Below, piece after piece: positions 39,101 through 46,421 of a stretch of 64,000 bases of DNA (its first letter is position 1; every line of letters begins with the position of its first letter). Source of the stretch: Hyphomicrobiales bacterium (GTDB taxonomy: Bacteria > Pseudomonadota > Alphaproteobacteria > Rhizobiales > Rhizobiaceae); NCBI GenBank assembly GCA_900466005.1, contig UEGQ01000001.1, forward strand, positions 186,001 to 250,000, given 5' to 3'. The position numbers were made by a program, and so were the translations under genes. Below the pieces are notes generated by a model that was not told the origin of the DNA, made no database searches, and saw only the letters and a list, made by a program, of their open reading frames with translations.

Positions 39101-41681
39101 GATGGAGGAAGGGACCACGCAGGCCCTGCTGGCGGCGGCCCGGGTCGTCCTCCATGCCCGAAACGGCAAGATCGTCGACCAGGTGAATCGTGCGGTTTCG
39201 CTGTTCGCGACGCCGCGATTGCCCGAAGGCGCTGAGCCCGACTGGGTCGGGTTGCCGCCGGCGCAGCCGCGCAAGGATCATGGACTTCTGCCGAATGAGC
39301 AGAGCGGTCTACAGTTCTGGAACGGTTTCGGCGGCTTCGACAAGGACGGCGCCGAGTACGTGATGCGTCTCGGCTCCAATGGGACAACGCCTCACCCGTG
39401 GATCAACGTGATCGCCAACGAACAGTTCGGCTTCCATGTGTCGGCCGAGGGCGCCGGTTTCACCTGGAGCCAGAACTCCCGTGACTACCAGTTGACACCG
39501 TGGAGCAACGATCCAGTTACCAACAGGCCGGGCGAGGCTTTCTACGTCTGCGACCTGACGAGCGGCAGGATGTTCTCGCCAACCAGTACGCTCAACCTCG
39601 ACGAGACGAGCCGTTACGAAACCCGGCACGGCCTCGGCTACAGCGTCTTCAAGAGCCGGCATGACGGACAGGAGCTCGAACTGACCCAGACCGTCGATCG
39701 CACCCGGCCAATAAAGCTGTCGCGGATGGTGATCCGCAATACCGGCAAGGTTGCCCGCACTTTCAGGGTCTATGGCTATGCCGAATGGGTTCTGGGCAAC
39801 AACGCTCAGAAAACGGCACCGTTCATATTGGCCTCGTTCGATGAGGACACGGGCGCTCTCTTCGCGACAAACCGTTACGACATCAACTATCCCGGCCGTA
39901 CAGCGTTCCTGGCGGCAAGCGACCCGGCCGGAAGCTACACGGCCAGCCGCCGCGAATTCATCGGTCGGAACGGCTCGATCGAACTGCCGCAAGCCGTTGC
40001 ACGGCAATCAAAACTGCTGAACTCGATCGAAACCGAGGGCGATCCGTGTGCCGCACTCGCCCTCGATATCGAAGTGCCCGCCGGCGCAACAAAGGAACTC
40101 TGTTTCTTCCTCGGCGACTGTGCCACCGCGGCGGAGGCAAGCAAACTGATCGCGGAGGTCCGCAAAGAGAGCGTCGTACGCATCCTGGATACGCAGCAGG
40201 CATTCTGGCGTGACTTTACCGGCAGACTGCAGGTGAATACGGGCGACAAGTCGTTCGACTATCTGATCAACGCCTGGCTGCCCTATCAGGCCCTGAGCTG
40301 CCGTCTGCTGGCCCGAGCCGGTTTCTACCAGGCAAGTGGTGCCTACGGTTTCCGCGACCAGTTGCAGGATACGCTGGCGTTCCTCACTGTCGATCCGAGG
40401 CTGGCCCGCCGGCAGATTTTGTACGCGGCTTCCCGACAGTTCGTCGAAGGCGACGTTCAGCATTGGTGGCTGCCTCAGACCGGGGCCGGAGTTCGTACCC
40501 GCATCTCCGACGATGTCGTCTGGCTGGCGCATGCCATCGACAGCTACGTCACCGCGACGGGGGAAAAAGCGATTTTGGATGAGCCGATTTCGTTCCTCGA
40601 AGGACCCGCGTTGCCGGAAGACGAAGCTGATTCGTTCTTCTTGCCGCAATCGACCGAAGACGGCTTTAGCCTTTACGAGCATGCCGCCCGTGCTCTCGAC
40701 CTCGCGGTCGCACGCACAGGTGTTCACGGTTTGCCGCTGATTCTCGGCGGCGACTGGAACGACGGTATGAACCGCGTCGGACACAAGGGACAGGGCGAAA
40801 GCGTCTGGCTCGGGTGGTTTCTTGCAGGAACACTGAAATCATTCCTTGCCTATGCAGAGGAGCGCGGCGACAGCGCCCGCATCGCCCGATGGACAGCGCA
40901 TCTCACTGAACTCAGCTCCGCTCTCGAGAACGCCGGTTGGGATGGCGAATACTACCGTCGTGGCTATTTCGACGACGGTACCCCTCTGGGGTCGGCCCAA
41001 TCGGAAGAATGCCGCATAGACTCGATCGCCCAGTCTTGGAGTGTTCTTTCGCGCCAGGCTCCACCGGAACGCGCGACGGGCGCGATCGAAGCTGCGGTTT
41101 CCAAGCTGGTCGATGAGGAGGCCGGCATCGTCAGGCTCTTTACCCCTCCCTTCGAGAAGAGCGCAGCGGATCCCGGCTACATCAAGGCCTATCCGCCCGG
41201 CGTCCGTGAAAACGGCGGCCAATACACCCATGCCGCCATCTGGCTCGGCATGGCGCTGGCGGAACTCGGTCGCGATGCCGATGCCTGGCGTTGCTTCGAC
41301 ATGCTCAATCCGTTGAAGCACGCCCTCGACATGGACGCGGCGGAACGCTACCGCGTCGAGCCGTATGTCGTCGCGGCAGACATCTACGGCGACAACGCCT
41401 ATCTCGGACGAGGCGGCTGGACCTGGTATACGGGCTCGGCAGGCTGGCTCTATCGCTTTGCAGTCGAGTGCATCCTCGGCGTCACGAAAAGGGGCGACAC
41501 ACTCTTCGTCCGCCCTTGCCTGCCGCCCGAGTGGAAAGGTTTCGAGGCGACGCTCACCATCTCCGACCGTGTATACGGCGTCGCAGTGAAGCGATCTGAC
41601 GGAGAAAACTACGAAGTGACCGTCGACGGCAACAAGCTGACTGACCTCGAAAGCGGCTTCTCACTCGCAAAGTCCAAATAG
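33180..41681 (+). CDS. ndvB: Cyclic beta-1,2-glucan synthase
   Basis: A 2833-residue integral membrane enzyme making cyclic beta-1,2-glucans from UDP-glucose, needed for hypo-osmotic adaptation and legume nodulation (NdvB/ChvB/Cgs). Length matches the family. Membrane helices are near 405-455, 805-850 and 935-980. The GT84 glycosyltransferase core is in the middle (DADTRLM near 620, RQHRWARGDW near 770). The C-terminal half contains the GH94-like phosphorylase region that controls chain length (GDWNDGMNRVGHKG near 2522). The protein acts as its own primer through a protein-linked intermediate. The start ATG at 33180 has no clear Shine-Dalgarno site; an in-frame ATG lies at 33192. Convergent with pyc. 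Its exporter NdvA is 4.7 kb away on the same strand. Confidence 0.97.
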   Translation: MSLPMTSLTSSREFETKQIDHNDSIRAAYFSNEELCESAAALARDGANELPALFAFDFFARHKENEREILRVYRATAADVENGATITPAAEWLLDNHYIIEEAIQEVRRDFPRRFYRQLPTMKIGEHEIPRTMALAWLYVAHTHSTVSQESMTALVEGFQSSQTLEIGELWALPSIVRFVLIENLRRISTRVDRSRRMRRKANEIADEVIRLNDPAACKELFSRIEPLAEDNTFATQFLYRMRNGSQDTSFAVNWLEERLERSGRTADEALTAEHNRLSSGNVTTGNIVKSLREIDDKEWSVWVEQVSQVDKILGQHTDYHELDFGSRNAYRNTIERLARRSEKTEIEIAQLAIDMAAEAARDPASVDAQSNVGGFLVGSQRYRLEQAIGYRPPLHLRVANLVRRMNWMAIAIPVVAITIAVLAAVGWFLAGAGLSSPLIFVLLLMLSLPASEGATGLFNTLVTFVVKPARLTGYEFKEGIPEDARTLVVVPCLIAKRDDVDELIRNLEVHYLTNPRGEISFALLSDWRDSPVEETPADLEILEYAKREVANLSARYAHDGKTRFYLLHRRRLFNPAEGVWMGWERKRGKLHELNLLLRGDRDTTYLPGANIVPEGVQYVMTLDADTRLMRDAVTKLVGKMHHPINRPVHDPETGRVVSGYGVLQPRVTPSLTTGEDASVFQRVFSINRGVDPYVFTVSDVYQDITGEGTFTGKGLYHVDAFERALKGRIDENAVLSHDLLEGSMARCALVTDVELVEDFPTRYEVEISRQHRWARGDWQLLPYIFDPSRGITALGRWKMVDNLRRSLTPMAWFLASAIGWYAMTPVGAAIWQLLLIFCIFVAPTLSLLSGLVPRQTDIVPKAHFQSLWSEVRSANAQVALRIVFITDAAWMMGDAIVRSLYRLFVSRKLLLEWRTAGSIQSVAQGNILTYYRSMRHAPALALAAIGLASLSGNYGFLIGLPFATFWLLSPVVAWYVSQSAETEDRLFVPEEVTIELRKIARRTWRYYEAFVTADDNYLPPDNFQETPEPVLARRTSPTNIGVYLLSVVSARNFGWISFEQTIERLEQTIATVEKMEKFRGHLYNWYYTDTLKTLGPRYISAVDSGNLAGHLIAVSSACREWAEAPSAHLQGNLDGIGDVGGILLEALAELPDDRKTVRPLRRRLEERINGFNNALAAVKREHEFASIRVINLAVLARDIQKLASNLHHEVRSEQSSEVTRWTEALVRACEAHISDSTFDLSNIEPLRQRLATLRDRARDVAFSMDFGFLFRPERRLLSIGYRVDSRELDEACYDLLASEARLTSLFAIAKGDLPTEHWYRLGRQVVPIGARAALISWSGSMFEYLMPPLVMQERQGGILNQTNNLVVREQMNHGKRLNIPWGISEAAFNARDHELTYQYTNFGVPTLGLKRGLGQNAVIAPYASILASQYFPKAALENLERLRKLGALGAYGFHDAVDFTPTRVPEGKTCAVIYNYYAHHHGMSIAAIANVAFNGHLRELFHSDPVIEAAELLLQEKAPREIPVMSAKYEPQTPGKGQADLLRPEIRTIVDPATKDRELAFLSNGHYSVMLTATGSGFSRWNGQAVSRWKADPTEDRWGTFIFLRDMGSGEWWSTTATPRRAEDEKTKTIFGDDKAEFFKTVGDISSSVECIVATEHDAEGRRVTLLNTGPEDRFIEVTSYLEPVLAYEDADNAHTAFSRMFIKTEFGRRRDVIRAERNKRSPSDPDICVAHLVVDNAGPGRPTEFETDRRKFLGRGRSLANAAAFDPGATLSGTEGYTLDPVLSLRRVVRVPSGKKVSVIFWTIAAPSRPEVDRAIERYRHPDAFSHELVHAWTRAQIELRHIGITSQQAAAFQHLGRYLVYPDNHLRADPETVRTGLASQPALWPLAISGDFPIFALRINDDMDMEIAREALSALEFLRRRGVVADLAVINERATSYAQDMQHALERLAENLRYRQADGGRQHVFTVRNDLMEEGTTQALLAAARVVLHARNGKIVDQVNRAVSLFATPRLPEGAEPDWVGLPPAQPRKDHGLLPNEQSGLQFWNGFGGFDKDGAEYVMRLGSNGTTPHPWINVIANEQFGFHVSAEGAGFTWSQNSRDYQLTPWSNDPVTNRPGEAFYVCDLTSGRMFSPTSTLNLDETSRYETRHGLGYSVFKSRHDGQELELTQTVDRTRPIKLSRMVIRNTGKVARTFRVYGYAEWVLGNNAQKTAPFILASFDEDTGALFATNRYDINYPGRTAFLAASDPAGSYTASRREFIGRNGSIELPQAVARQSKLLNSIETEGDPCAALALDIEVPAGATKELCFFLGDCATAAEASKLIAEVRKESVVRILDTQQAFWRDFTGRLQVNTGDKSFDYLINAWLPYQALSCRLLARAGFYQASGAYGFRDQLQDTLAFLTVDPRLARRQILYAASRQFVEGDVQHWWLPQTGAGVRTRISDDVVWLAHAIDSYVTATGEKAILDEPISFLEGPALPEDEADSFFLPQSTEDGFSLYEHAARALDLAVARTGVHGLPLILGGDWNDGMNRVGHKGQGESVWLGWFLAGTLKSFLAYAEERGDSARIARWTAHLTELSSALENAGWDGEYYRRGYFDDGTPLGSAQSEECRIDSIAQSWSVLSRQAPPERATGAIEAAVSKLVDEEAGIVRLFTPPFEKSAADPGYIKAYPPGVRENGGQYTHAAIWLGMALAELGRDADAWRCFDMLNPLKHALDMDAAERYRVEPYVVAADIYGDNAYLGRGGWTWYTGSAGWLYRFAVECILGVTKRGDTLFVRPCLPPEWKGFEATLTISDRVYGVAVKRSDGENYEVTVDGNKLTDLESGFSLAKSK

Positions 41682-41719
41682 CCGTTCGGCGCCGCGCCGC
41701 CGTCGGGACGCGCACATGA

Positions 41720-41755
41720 AAGAGCCCCGGAGAACAATTGCGCTCCGGGGCTCTT
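41720..41755. terminator. Bidirectional terminator between ndvB and pyc
   Basis: AAGAGCCCCGGAG, 10-nt loop, CTCCGGGGCTCTT: a perfect 13-bp stem located between convergent stops. Confidence 0.9.
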
Positions 41756-41777
41756 CACTTTCAGTTCTAAGGCGTCC

Positions 41778-44700
41778 TCAACCTTCGAAGACGACCAGCA
41801 AGTCCTTGGCGTCGATCTGATCGCCGGTCTTCACCAGCACTTCCGCAATGACACCATCGCGATCGGCGTGGATTGCAGTCTCCATCTTCATGGCTTCGAT
41901 CGAGAGCAGAACGTCGCCTGCCTTGACCTTTTGGCCAGACGAAACGGCAACCGTTGAGACAACCCCCGGCATCGGCGCTCCGATATGTGCCGGATTACCC
42001 GCCTCCGCCTTGCGGCGAACGGCGCCGGCTGCGGCTCCGTGAGCGCGGTCCGGCACCTTGATGCGGCGCGGCTGCCCGTTCAGCTCGAAGAAGACGGTGA
42101 CCATCCCCTTGTCGTTCACCGCCCCCATCGCCTGATTGACGATGACCAGTGTCTTTCCCTTCTCCAGATCGACAAAGAGTTCCTCGCCGGCTGGCAGGCC
42201 ATAGAAGTAGTTCGGTGTCGGGATGACGGAAACCGGACCATACGTTTCGGTGGCGAGCGCGTAGTCCGTAAAGACCTTCGGATACATCAGGTAGGATGCG
42301 AGTTCGAAGTCGGAAACCTTGCGTTCGAGCTTTTCCTCGATCGCAGCACGTTCGGCTTCGATGTCCGTTTCCGCGAGCAACGAACCCGGCCGGACAGTGT
42401 AGGGTTTGTCTCCCTTCAGAACCTTCTTCTGTAGACCTTCGGGCCAGCCGAGCGGCGGCTGCCCGAGATCCCCCCTCAGCATCGACACGACCGACTCTGG
42501 GAAAGAAACATCCTTCTCCGGATTGACGACGTCCTCCACCGTGAGGTCCTGGCTGACCATCATCAGCGCCATGTCGCCGACCACCTTGGAGGATGGTGTC
42601 ACCTTGACGATATCGCCGAACATCTGGTTGGCGTCGGCATAGGCCTGAGCAACCTCATGCCACCGTGTCTCGAGACCGAGCGAGCGGGCCTGCTCCTTGA
42701 GGTTCGTGAACTGCCCCCCCGGCATTTCGTGTAGATAGACTTCCGAGGCTGGCCCTTTGAGATCGCTCTCGAAGGCGGCGTACTGATTGCGGACGGCCTC
42801 CCAGTAGAACGATATGCGGCGGATCCAGTAGGGGTCGAGTTCGGGGTCCCGCTCCGATCCGCGCAGGGCCTCGACGATCGAACCGAGGCAAGGCTGCGAG
42901 GTGTTGCCGGAAAGTGCATCCATCGCAGCGTCCACTGCGTCGACCCCCGCGTCCACAGCCGCAAGAACCGTCGCGGCCGAAATCCCCGATGTGTCGTGGG
43001 TATGGAAATGGATAGGCAGACTCGTCGCCTCGCGCAGAGCCTTGAAGAGGATCTTTGCGGCGGCCGGCTTCAGGAGGCCCGCCATGTCCTTGACAGCGAT
43101 AATGTGAGCGCCTGCCTTTTCGAGCTCTGCTGCAAGCGCCGTATAATACTTCAGGTCGTACTTCGCGCGCGCCTCGTTCTGGATATCGCCAGTGTAGCAG
43201 ATCGCGGCCTCGCAGAGCTTGTTCTCCTCGGCGACGGCATCCATCGCCACCCGCATGTTGTCCACCCAGTTCAGGCAATCAAAGACGCGGAAAAGATCGA
43301 TGCCACCGGCAGCGGCCTGGCGGACGAAGTACTTGACGACGTTGTCGGAGTAATTCTTGTAGCCGACGCCGTTGGCGCCACGCAGCAGCATCTGCAGCAG
43401 CAGATTCGGGGCACCTTCACGGATGAGCGCCAGACGCTCCCATGGGTCTTCGGTAAGAAAACGCATCGAGACGTCGAAGGTCGCGCCGCCCCAGCATTCC
43501 AGCGAAAGGAGGTTCGGCAACGCACGAGCGTAGGTACCGGCCACACGGGCGATGTCGAAAGTACGGATGCGGGTCGCCAGCAGCGACTGGTGGCCGTCGC
43601 GCATCGTCGTGTCGGTCACGAGGACACGCTTCTGGTCGCGCATCCATGCGGCAAACTTCGCCGGGCCCAGTCTGTCGAGCAACTGCTTCGTGCCGGCCGG
43701 AACCTCCGCTTCGATGAACGGAACGACCGGATCGGCGGCGTCCTCGGGGGGACGCGGACGTCCTTTCACTTCCGGATGACCATTTACCGTAACGTCAGCG
43801 AGATAGGTAAGCAGCTTGGTGGCGCGGTCCTGGCGCTTCACCTGTGCGAAGAGCTCGGGCGTCGAGTCGATGAAGCGGGTCGTATAGCTGTTGTCGTGGA
43901 ATTTCGGATGGCCGATGATCGCTTCGAGAAAGGTGAGGTTCGTCGCCACGCCGCGAATGCGGAATTCGCGCAGCGCCCGGTCCATCCGCCGGATAGCCTC
44001 TTCCGGCGTCGGCGCCCAGGCGGTCACCTTTTCCAGAAGCGGATCGTAGTAGCGTGTGATCACAGCCCCGGAATAAGCGGTGCCGCCATCCAGACGGATG
44101 CCGAAACCGGTTGCGCCGCGATAGGCGGTGATACGACCGTAATCCGGGATGAAATTCTGCTCCGGATCCTCGGTGGTGATACGGCACTGCAGCGCATGCC
44201 CATTGAGGCGGATATCTTCCTGCTTCGGAACGCCGGATTCAGGCGTGCCGATCGCGTGTCCTTCGAGGATATGGATCTGCGCCTTGACGATGTCGATGCC
44301 GGTCACCGCCTCCGTCACCGTGTGCTCGACCTGGATGCGCGGATTGACCTCGATGAAGTAGAATTTGCCGGTATCGGCGTCCATCAGGTACTCGACGGTG
44401 CCGGCGCCGATGTAGTTGGTCGCACGGGCGATCTTCAGCGAATATTCGGCGAGCTCCTGGCGTTGCACCGCAGTCAGATAAGGTGCCGGAGCGCGCTCGA
44501 CGACCTTCTGGTTGCGTCGCTGGATGGAGCAATCACGCTCGTAAAGGTGTACGGCATTGCCATGCGTATCGCCGAGAATCTGGCTTTCGACGTGGCGCGC
44601 ATGTTCAACCAGCTTCTCGAGATAAACCTCGTCCTTGCCGAAGGCTGCCTTCGCCTCGCGCTTCGCTTCGGTGACTTCCCGCGCCAGGTCCTTGGGATCG

Positions 44701-45239
44701 CGGATCGCCCGCATCCCGCGTCCGCCGCCGCCCCAGGAGGCCTTCAACATCACCGGATAGCCGATCTCCTCGGCCATGCGCGCGACCTCTGTCATGTCGT
44801 CTGGCAGCGGCTCGGTTGCCGGCACCACCGGCACGCCGACGCTTATCGCAAGATTGCGCGCGGCAACCTTGTTGCCGAGCTGGCGCATGGTCTCGGCCTT
44901 TGGCCCGATGAACGTAATGCCGGCAGCGTTACAGGCGTCGACGAATTCCGGGCTTTCCGAAAGCAGACCATAGCCCGGATGGATCGCGTCGGCCCCAGAA
45001 AGCTTGGCGACCCGGATGATTTCGTCGATGGAGAGGTAACTCTCGATGGGACCGAGATCACGGGCAAGATGCGGACCGCGCCCGACCTGATAACTCTCGT
45101 CCGCCTTGAAACGGTGCAGGGAAAGCTTGTCTTCCTCGGCCCAGATCGCGACTGTTTTCAGTCCCAGTTCGTTCGCCGCACGGAAAACGCGGATGGCGAT
45201 CTCGGATCGGTTGGCAACAAGAATCTTGGAAATGGTCAA
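41778..45239 (-). CDS. pyc: Pyruvate carboxylase
   Basis: A 1153-residue anaplerotic enzyme forming oxaloacetate from pyruvate, bicarbonate and ATP. The biotin carboxylase domain (about 1-455) has KILVANRSEIAIR and SWGGGGRGMR. The carboxyltransferase domain (about 535-830) has DTTMRDGHQSL and the zinc-site HFHTHDTSG. A PC-type allosteric/BCCP C-terminus has the biotinyl Lys in EAMKMETAI near 1116. I chose the TTG at 45239 with AGGAG about 7 nt upstream, because the protein then starts as in rhizobial Pyc; an in-frame ATG lies at 45278. It is flanked by ndvB (convergent) and a LuxR gene on the same strand, 111 bp upstream. Confidence 0.96.
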   Translation of the reverse strand: MTISKILVANRSEIAIRVFRAANELGLKTVAIWAEEDKLSLHRFKADESYQVGRGPHLARDLGPIESYLSIDEIIRVAKLSGADAIHPGYGLLSESPEFVDACNAAGITFIGPKAETMRQLGNKVAARNLAISVGVPVVPATEPLPDDMTEVARMAEEIGYPVMLKASWGGGGRGMRAIRDPKDLAREVTEAKREAKAAFGKDEVYLEKLVEHARHVESQILGDTHGNAVHLYERDCSIQRRNQKVVERAPAPYLTAVQRQELAEYSLKIARATNYIGAGTVEYLMDADTGKFYFIEVNPRIQVEHTVTEAVTGIDIVKAQIHILEGHAIGTPESGVPKQEDIRLNGHALQCRITTEDPEQNFIPDYGRITAYRGATGFGIRLDGGTAYSGAVITRYYDPLLEKVTAWAPTPEEAIRRMDRALREFRIRGVATNLTFLEAIIGHPKFHDNSYTTRFIDSTPELFAQVKRQDRATKLLTYLADVTVNGHPEVKGRPRPPEDAADPVVPFIEAEVPAGTKQLLDRLGPAKFAAWMRDQKRVLVTDTTMRDGHQSLLATRIRTFDIARVAGTYARALPNLLSLECWGGATFDVSMRFLTEDPWERLALIREGAPNLLLQMLLRGANGVGYKNYSDNVVKYFVRQAAAGGIDLFRVFDCLNWVDNMRVAMDAVAEENKLCEAAICYTGDIQNEARAKYDLKYYTALAAELEKAGAHIIAVKDMAGLLKPAAAKILFKALREATSLPIHFHTHDTSGISAATVLAAVDAGVDAVDAAMDALSGNTSQPCLGSIVEALRGSERDPELDPYWIRRISFYWEAVRNQYAAFESDLKGPASEVYLHEMPGGQFTNLKEQARSLGLETRWHEVAQAYADANQMFGDIVKVTPSSKVVGDMALMMVSQDLTVEDVVNPEKDVSFPESVVSMLRGDLGQPPLGWPEGLQKKVLKGDKPYTVRPGSLLAETDIEAERAAIEEKLERKVSDFELASYLMYPKVFTDYALATETYGPVSVIPTPNYFYGLPAGEELFVDLEKGKTLVIVNQAMGAVNDKGMVTVFFELNGQPRRIKVPDRAHGAAAGAVRRKAEAGNPAHIGAPMPGVVSTVAVSSGQKVKAGDVLLSIEAMKMETAIHADRDGVIAEVLVKTGDQIDAKDLLVVFEG

Positions 45240-45350
45240 ATCGGTCTCCTCAGTCGATCGGCCACGGGCATGCTGCACCGCGAAATCTCCTTATCCTGTT
45301 GTCACAGGAAGTTCAATTTGTCCGACCGGCTGGGAGAAAAATATGGCGCC

Positions 45351-46091
45351 TCAGGTTATCAGCCCGAGGCGGAACGCAAGCGCCACGACGTGCTGACGGT
45401 TCTTCGCATTCAGCTTGTCCTGGATCCCGTTCATATACCAATCCACCGTATGGTTCGAAATCTTGAGAATCCGGCTGATGTCGTTCGACGTAAGACCATC
45501 GGCCAGATAGTTCAGGACCTCCATTTCGCGACGCGTCATGCGCGTCTCTACCTTGCTGACGGACTCGAGTTCGCCCGACTGGCGCCGCAACTCCATCAGG
45601 CGCCAGAAGGCCTTCCTTGCAACGGCTTCGAAGAGCGTCATCTCGACCGGCGAAAGCTCAACGGGTTTTCCGCCGACGGTCATGTTGCCGAGAAGGCCGT
45701 TACGACCGTGGATCGGAAAGATATAGCCGTCTTCCAAACCGAAGCGTTGGGAGTCGGCCATCATCCGCTCCATGCGCTTGCGATGGGGGTCACCGCGAAA
45801 AACCGATATCGTGTCGCGCCACCGAAAGCCGCGTTGCGCCTGGCCGAGGTAGCGAACGGTCGGATCGATGAGGACGTACTTCTTTGCGATGTAAGTCTCC
45901 GGCCACCGCTCGGGCCAGCGGCCTGCCAGCACCAGTTTCATCGGGTTCTCGTTCGGTTTCGGCTGGCGGACGATACCGTAATAGTCGAACTGATAGTGAT
46001 TCAGCAGCTTTTCCAGCTCCGCCGTCAGATCCTCGGCATTCTTGCATTCGTCAGCCACGACCAGGAACTGAACGATCCGGTTTATGCTCAT
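45351..46091 (-). CDS. Orphan LuxR-type regulator with autoinducer-binding-like domain
   Basis: A 246-residue protein. The N-terminal about 170 residues resemble the AHL-binding domain of quorum regulators (FDYYGIVRQPKPNENP, GLEDGYIFPIHGRNGLLGNM). The C-terminal GerE-type helix-turn-helix (about 180-243) has MTRREMEVLNYLADGLTSND, then ISRILKISNHTVDWYMNGIQ. The HTH core is standard. No luxI-type synthase is in the window, so this is a solo receptor. I chose the ATG at 46091 (GAGGGG 6 nt upstream). It faces ndvA across a 330-bp divergent region and sits 111 bp upstream of pyc. Confidence 0.92.
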   Translation of the reverse strand: MSINRIVQFLVVADECKNAEDLTAELEKLLNHYQFDYYGIVRQPKPNENPMKLVLAGRWPERWPETYIAKKYVLIDPTVRYLGQAQRGFRWRDTISVFRGDPHRKRMERMMADSQRFGLEDGYIFPIHGRNGLLGNMTVGGKPVELSPVEMTLFEAVARKAFWRLMELRRQSGELESVSKVETRMTRREMEVLNYLADGLTSNDISRILKISNHTVDWYMNGIQDKLNAKNRQHVVALAFRLGLIT

Positions 46092-46421
46092 CTTTATCCC
46101 CTCTGACGCGCCGCGGCATCCATCGTGGGGAATGCCTTCGGATATTTCCACGAGCTCTTGTATCGTGCGGTGAAGCTAGACTACCAGAATCGGTTAGGAC
46201 ACCCTTAATTACGACATGCAAAATCTTGCCATGCAATCGAAAACTGGCTAGCGGAAAACCGCTGACATATAGTCGCTACTGTCGAAATTACGCCCGACAG
46301 GTCCGGTTAAGCTGGAGCACACGGACGCCCCCCGTTCGACGAAGGGCTGCAACGATTTGTCCCTCGTCGAAAGGCGCGACCTCACGGTATACGGCAACGC
46401 GCACGAATTGAGAGAACACCA
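46092..46421. other. 330-bp divergent region between the LuxR gene and ndvA
   Basis: Both promoters should lie here. I see a small hairpin (AGCGG, AAAA, CCGCT) at 46250-46263 and two ATGCAA copies 15 bp apart at about 46216-46236. There is no convincing lux-box palindrome or other operator. No gene is supported. Confidence 0.4.

Noticed and set aside
37014..39281. 755-codon open frame antisense to ndvB
   Set aside because: It lies wholly inside the confirmed ndvB frame and has no recognisable domains. Long antisense frames are expected in high-GC genes.
42996..46106. 1036-codon plus-strand frame antisense to pyc and the LuxR gene
   Set aside because: Arg/His-rich shadow of well-supported minus-strand genes, with no domain, ribosome site or family match.
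46181..46197. Weak CTACCAGAATCGGTTAG dyad considered as a lux box
   Set aside because: Only a few symmetric pairs match and it does not resemble the AHL-regulator consensus well enough.
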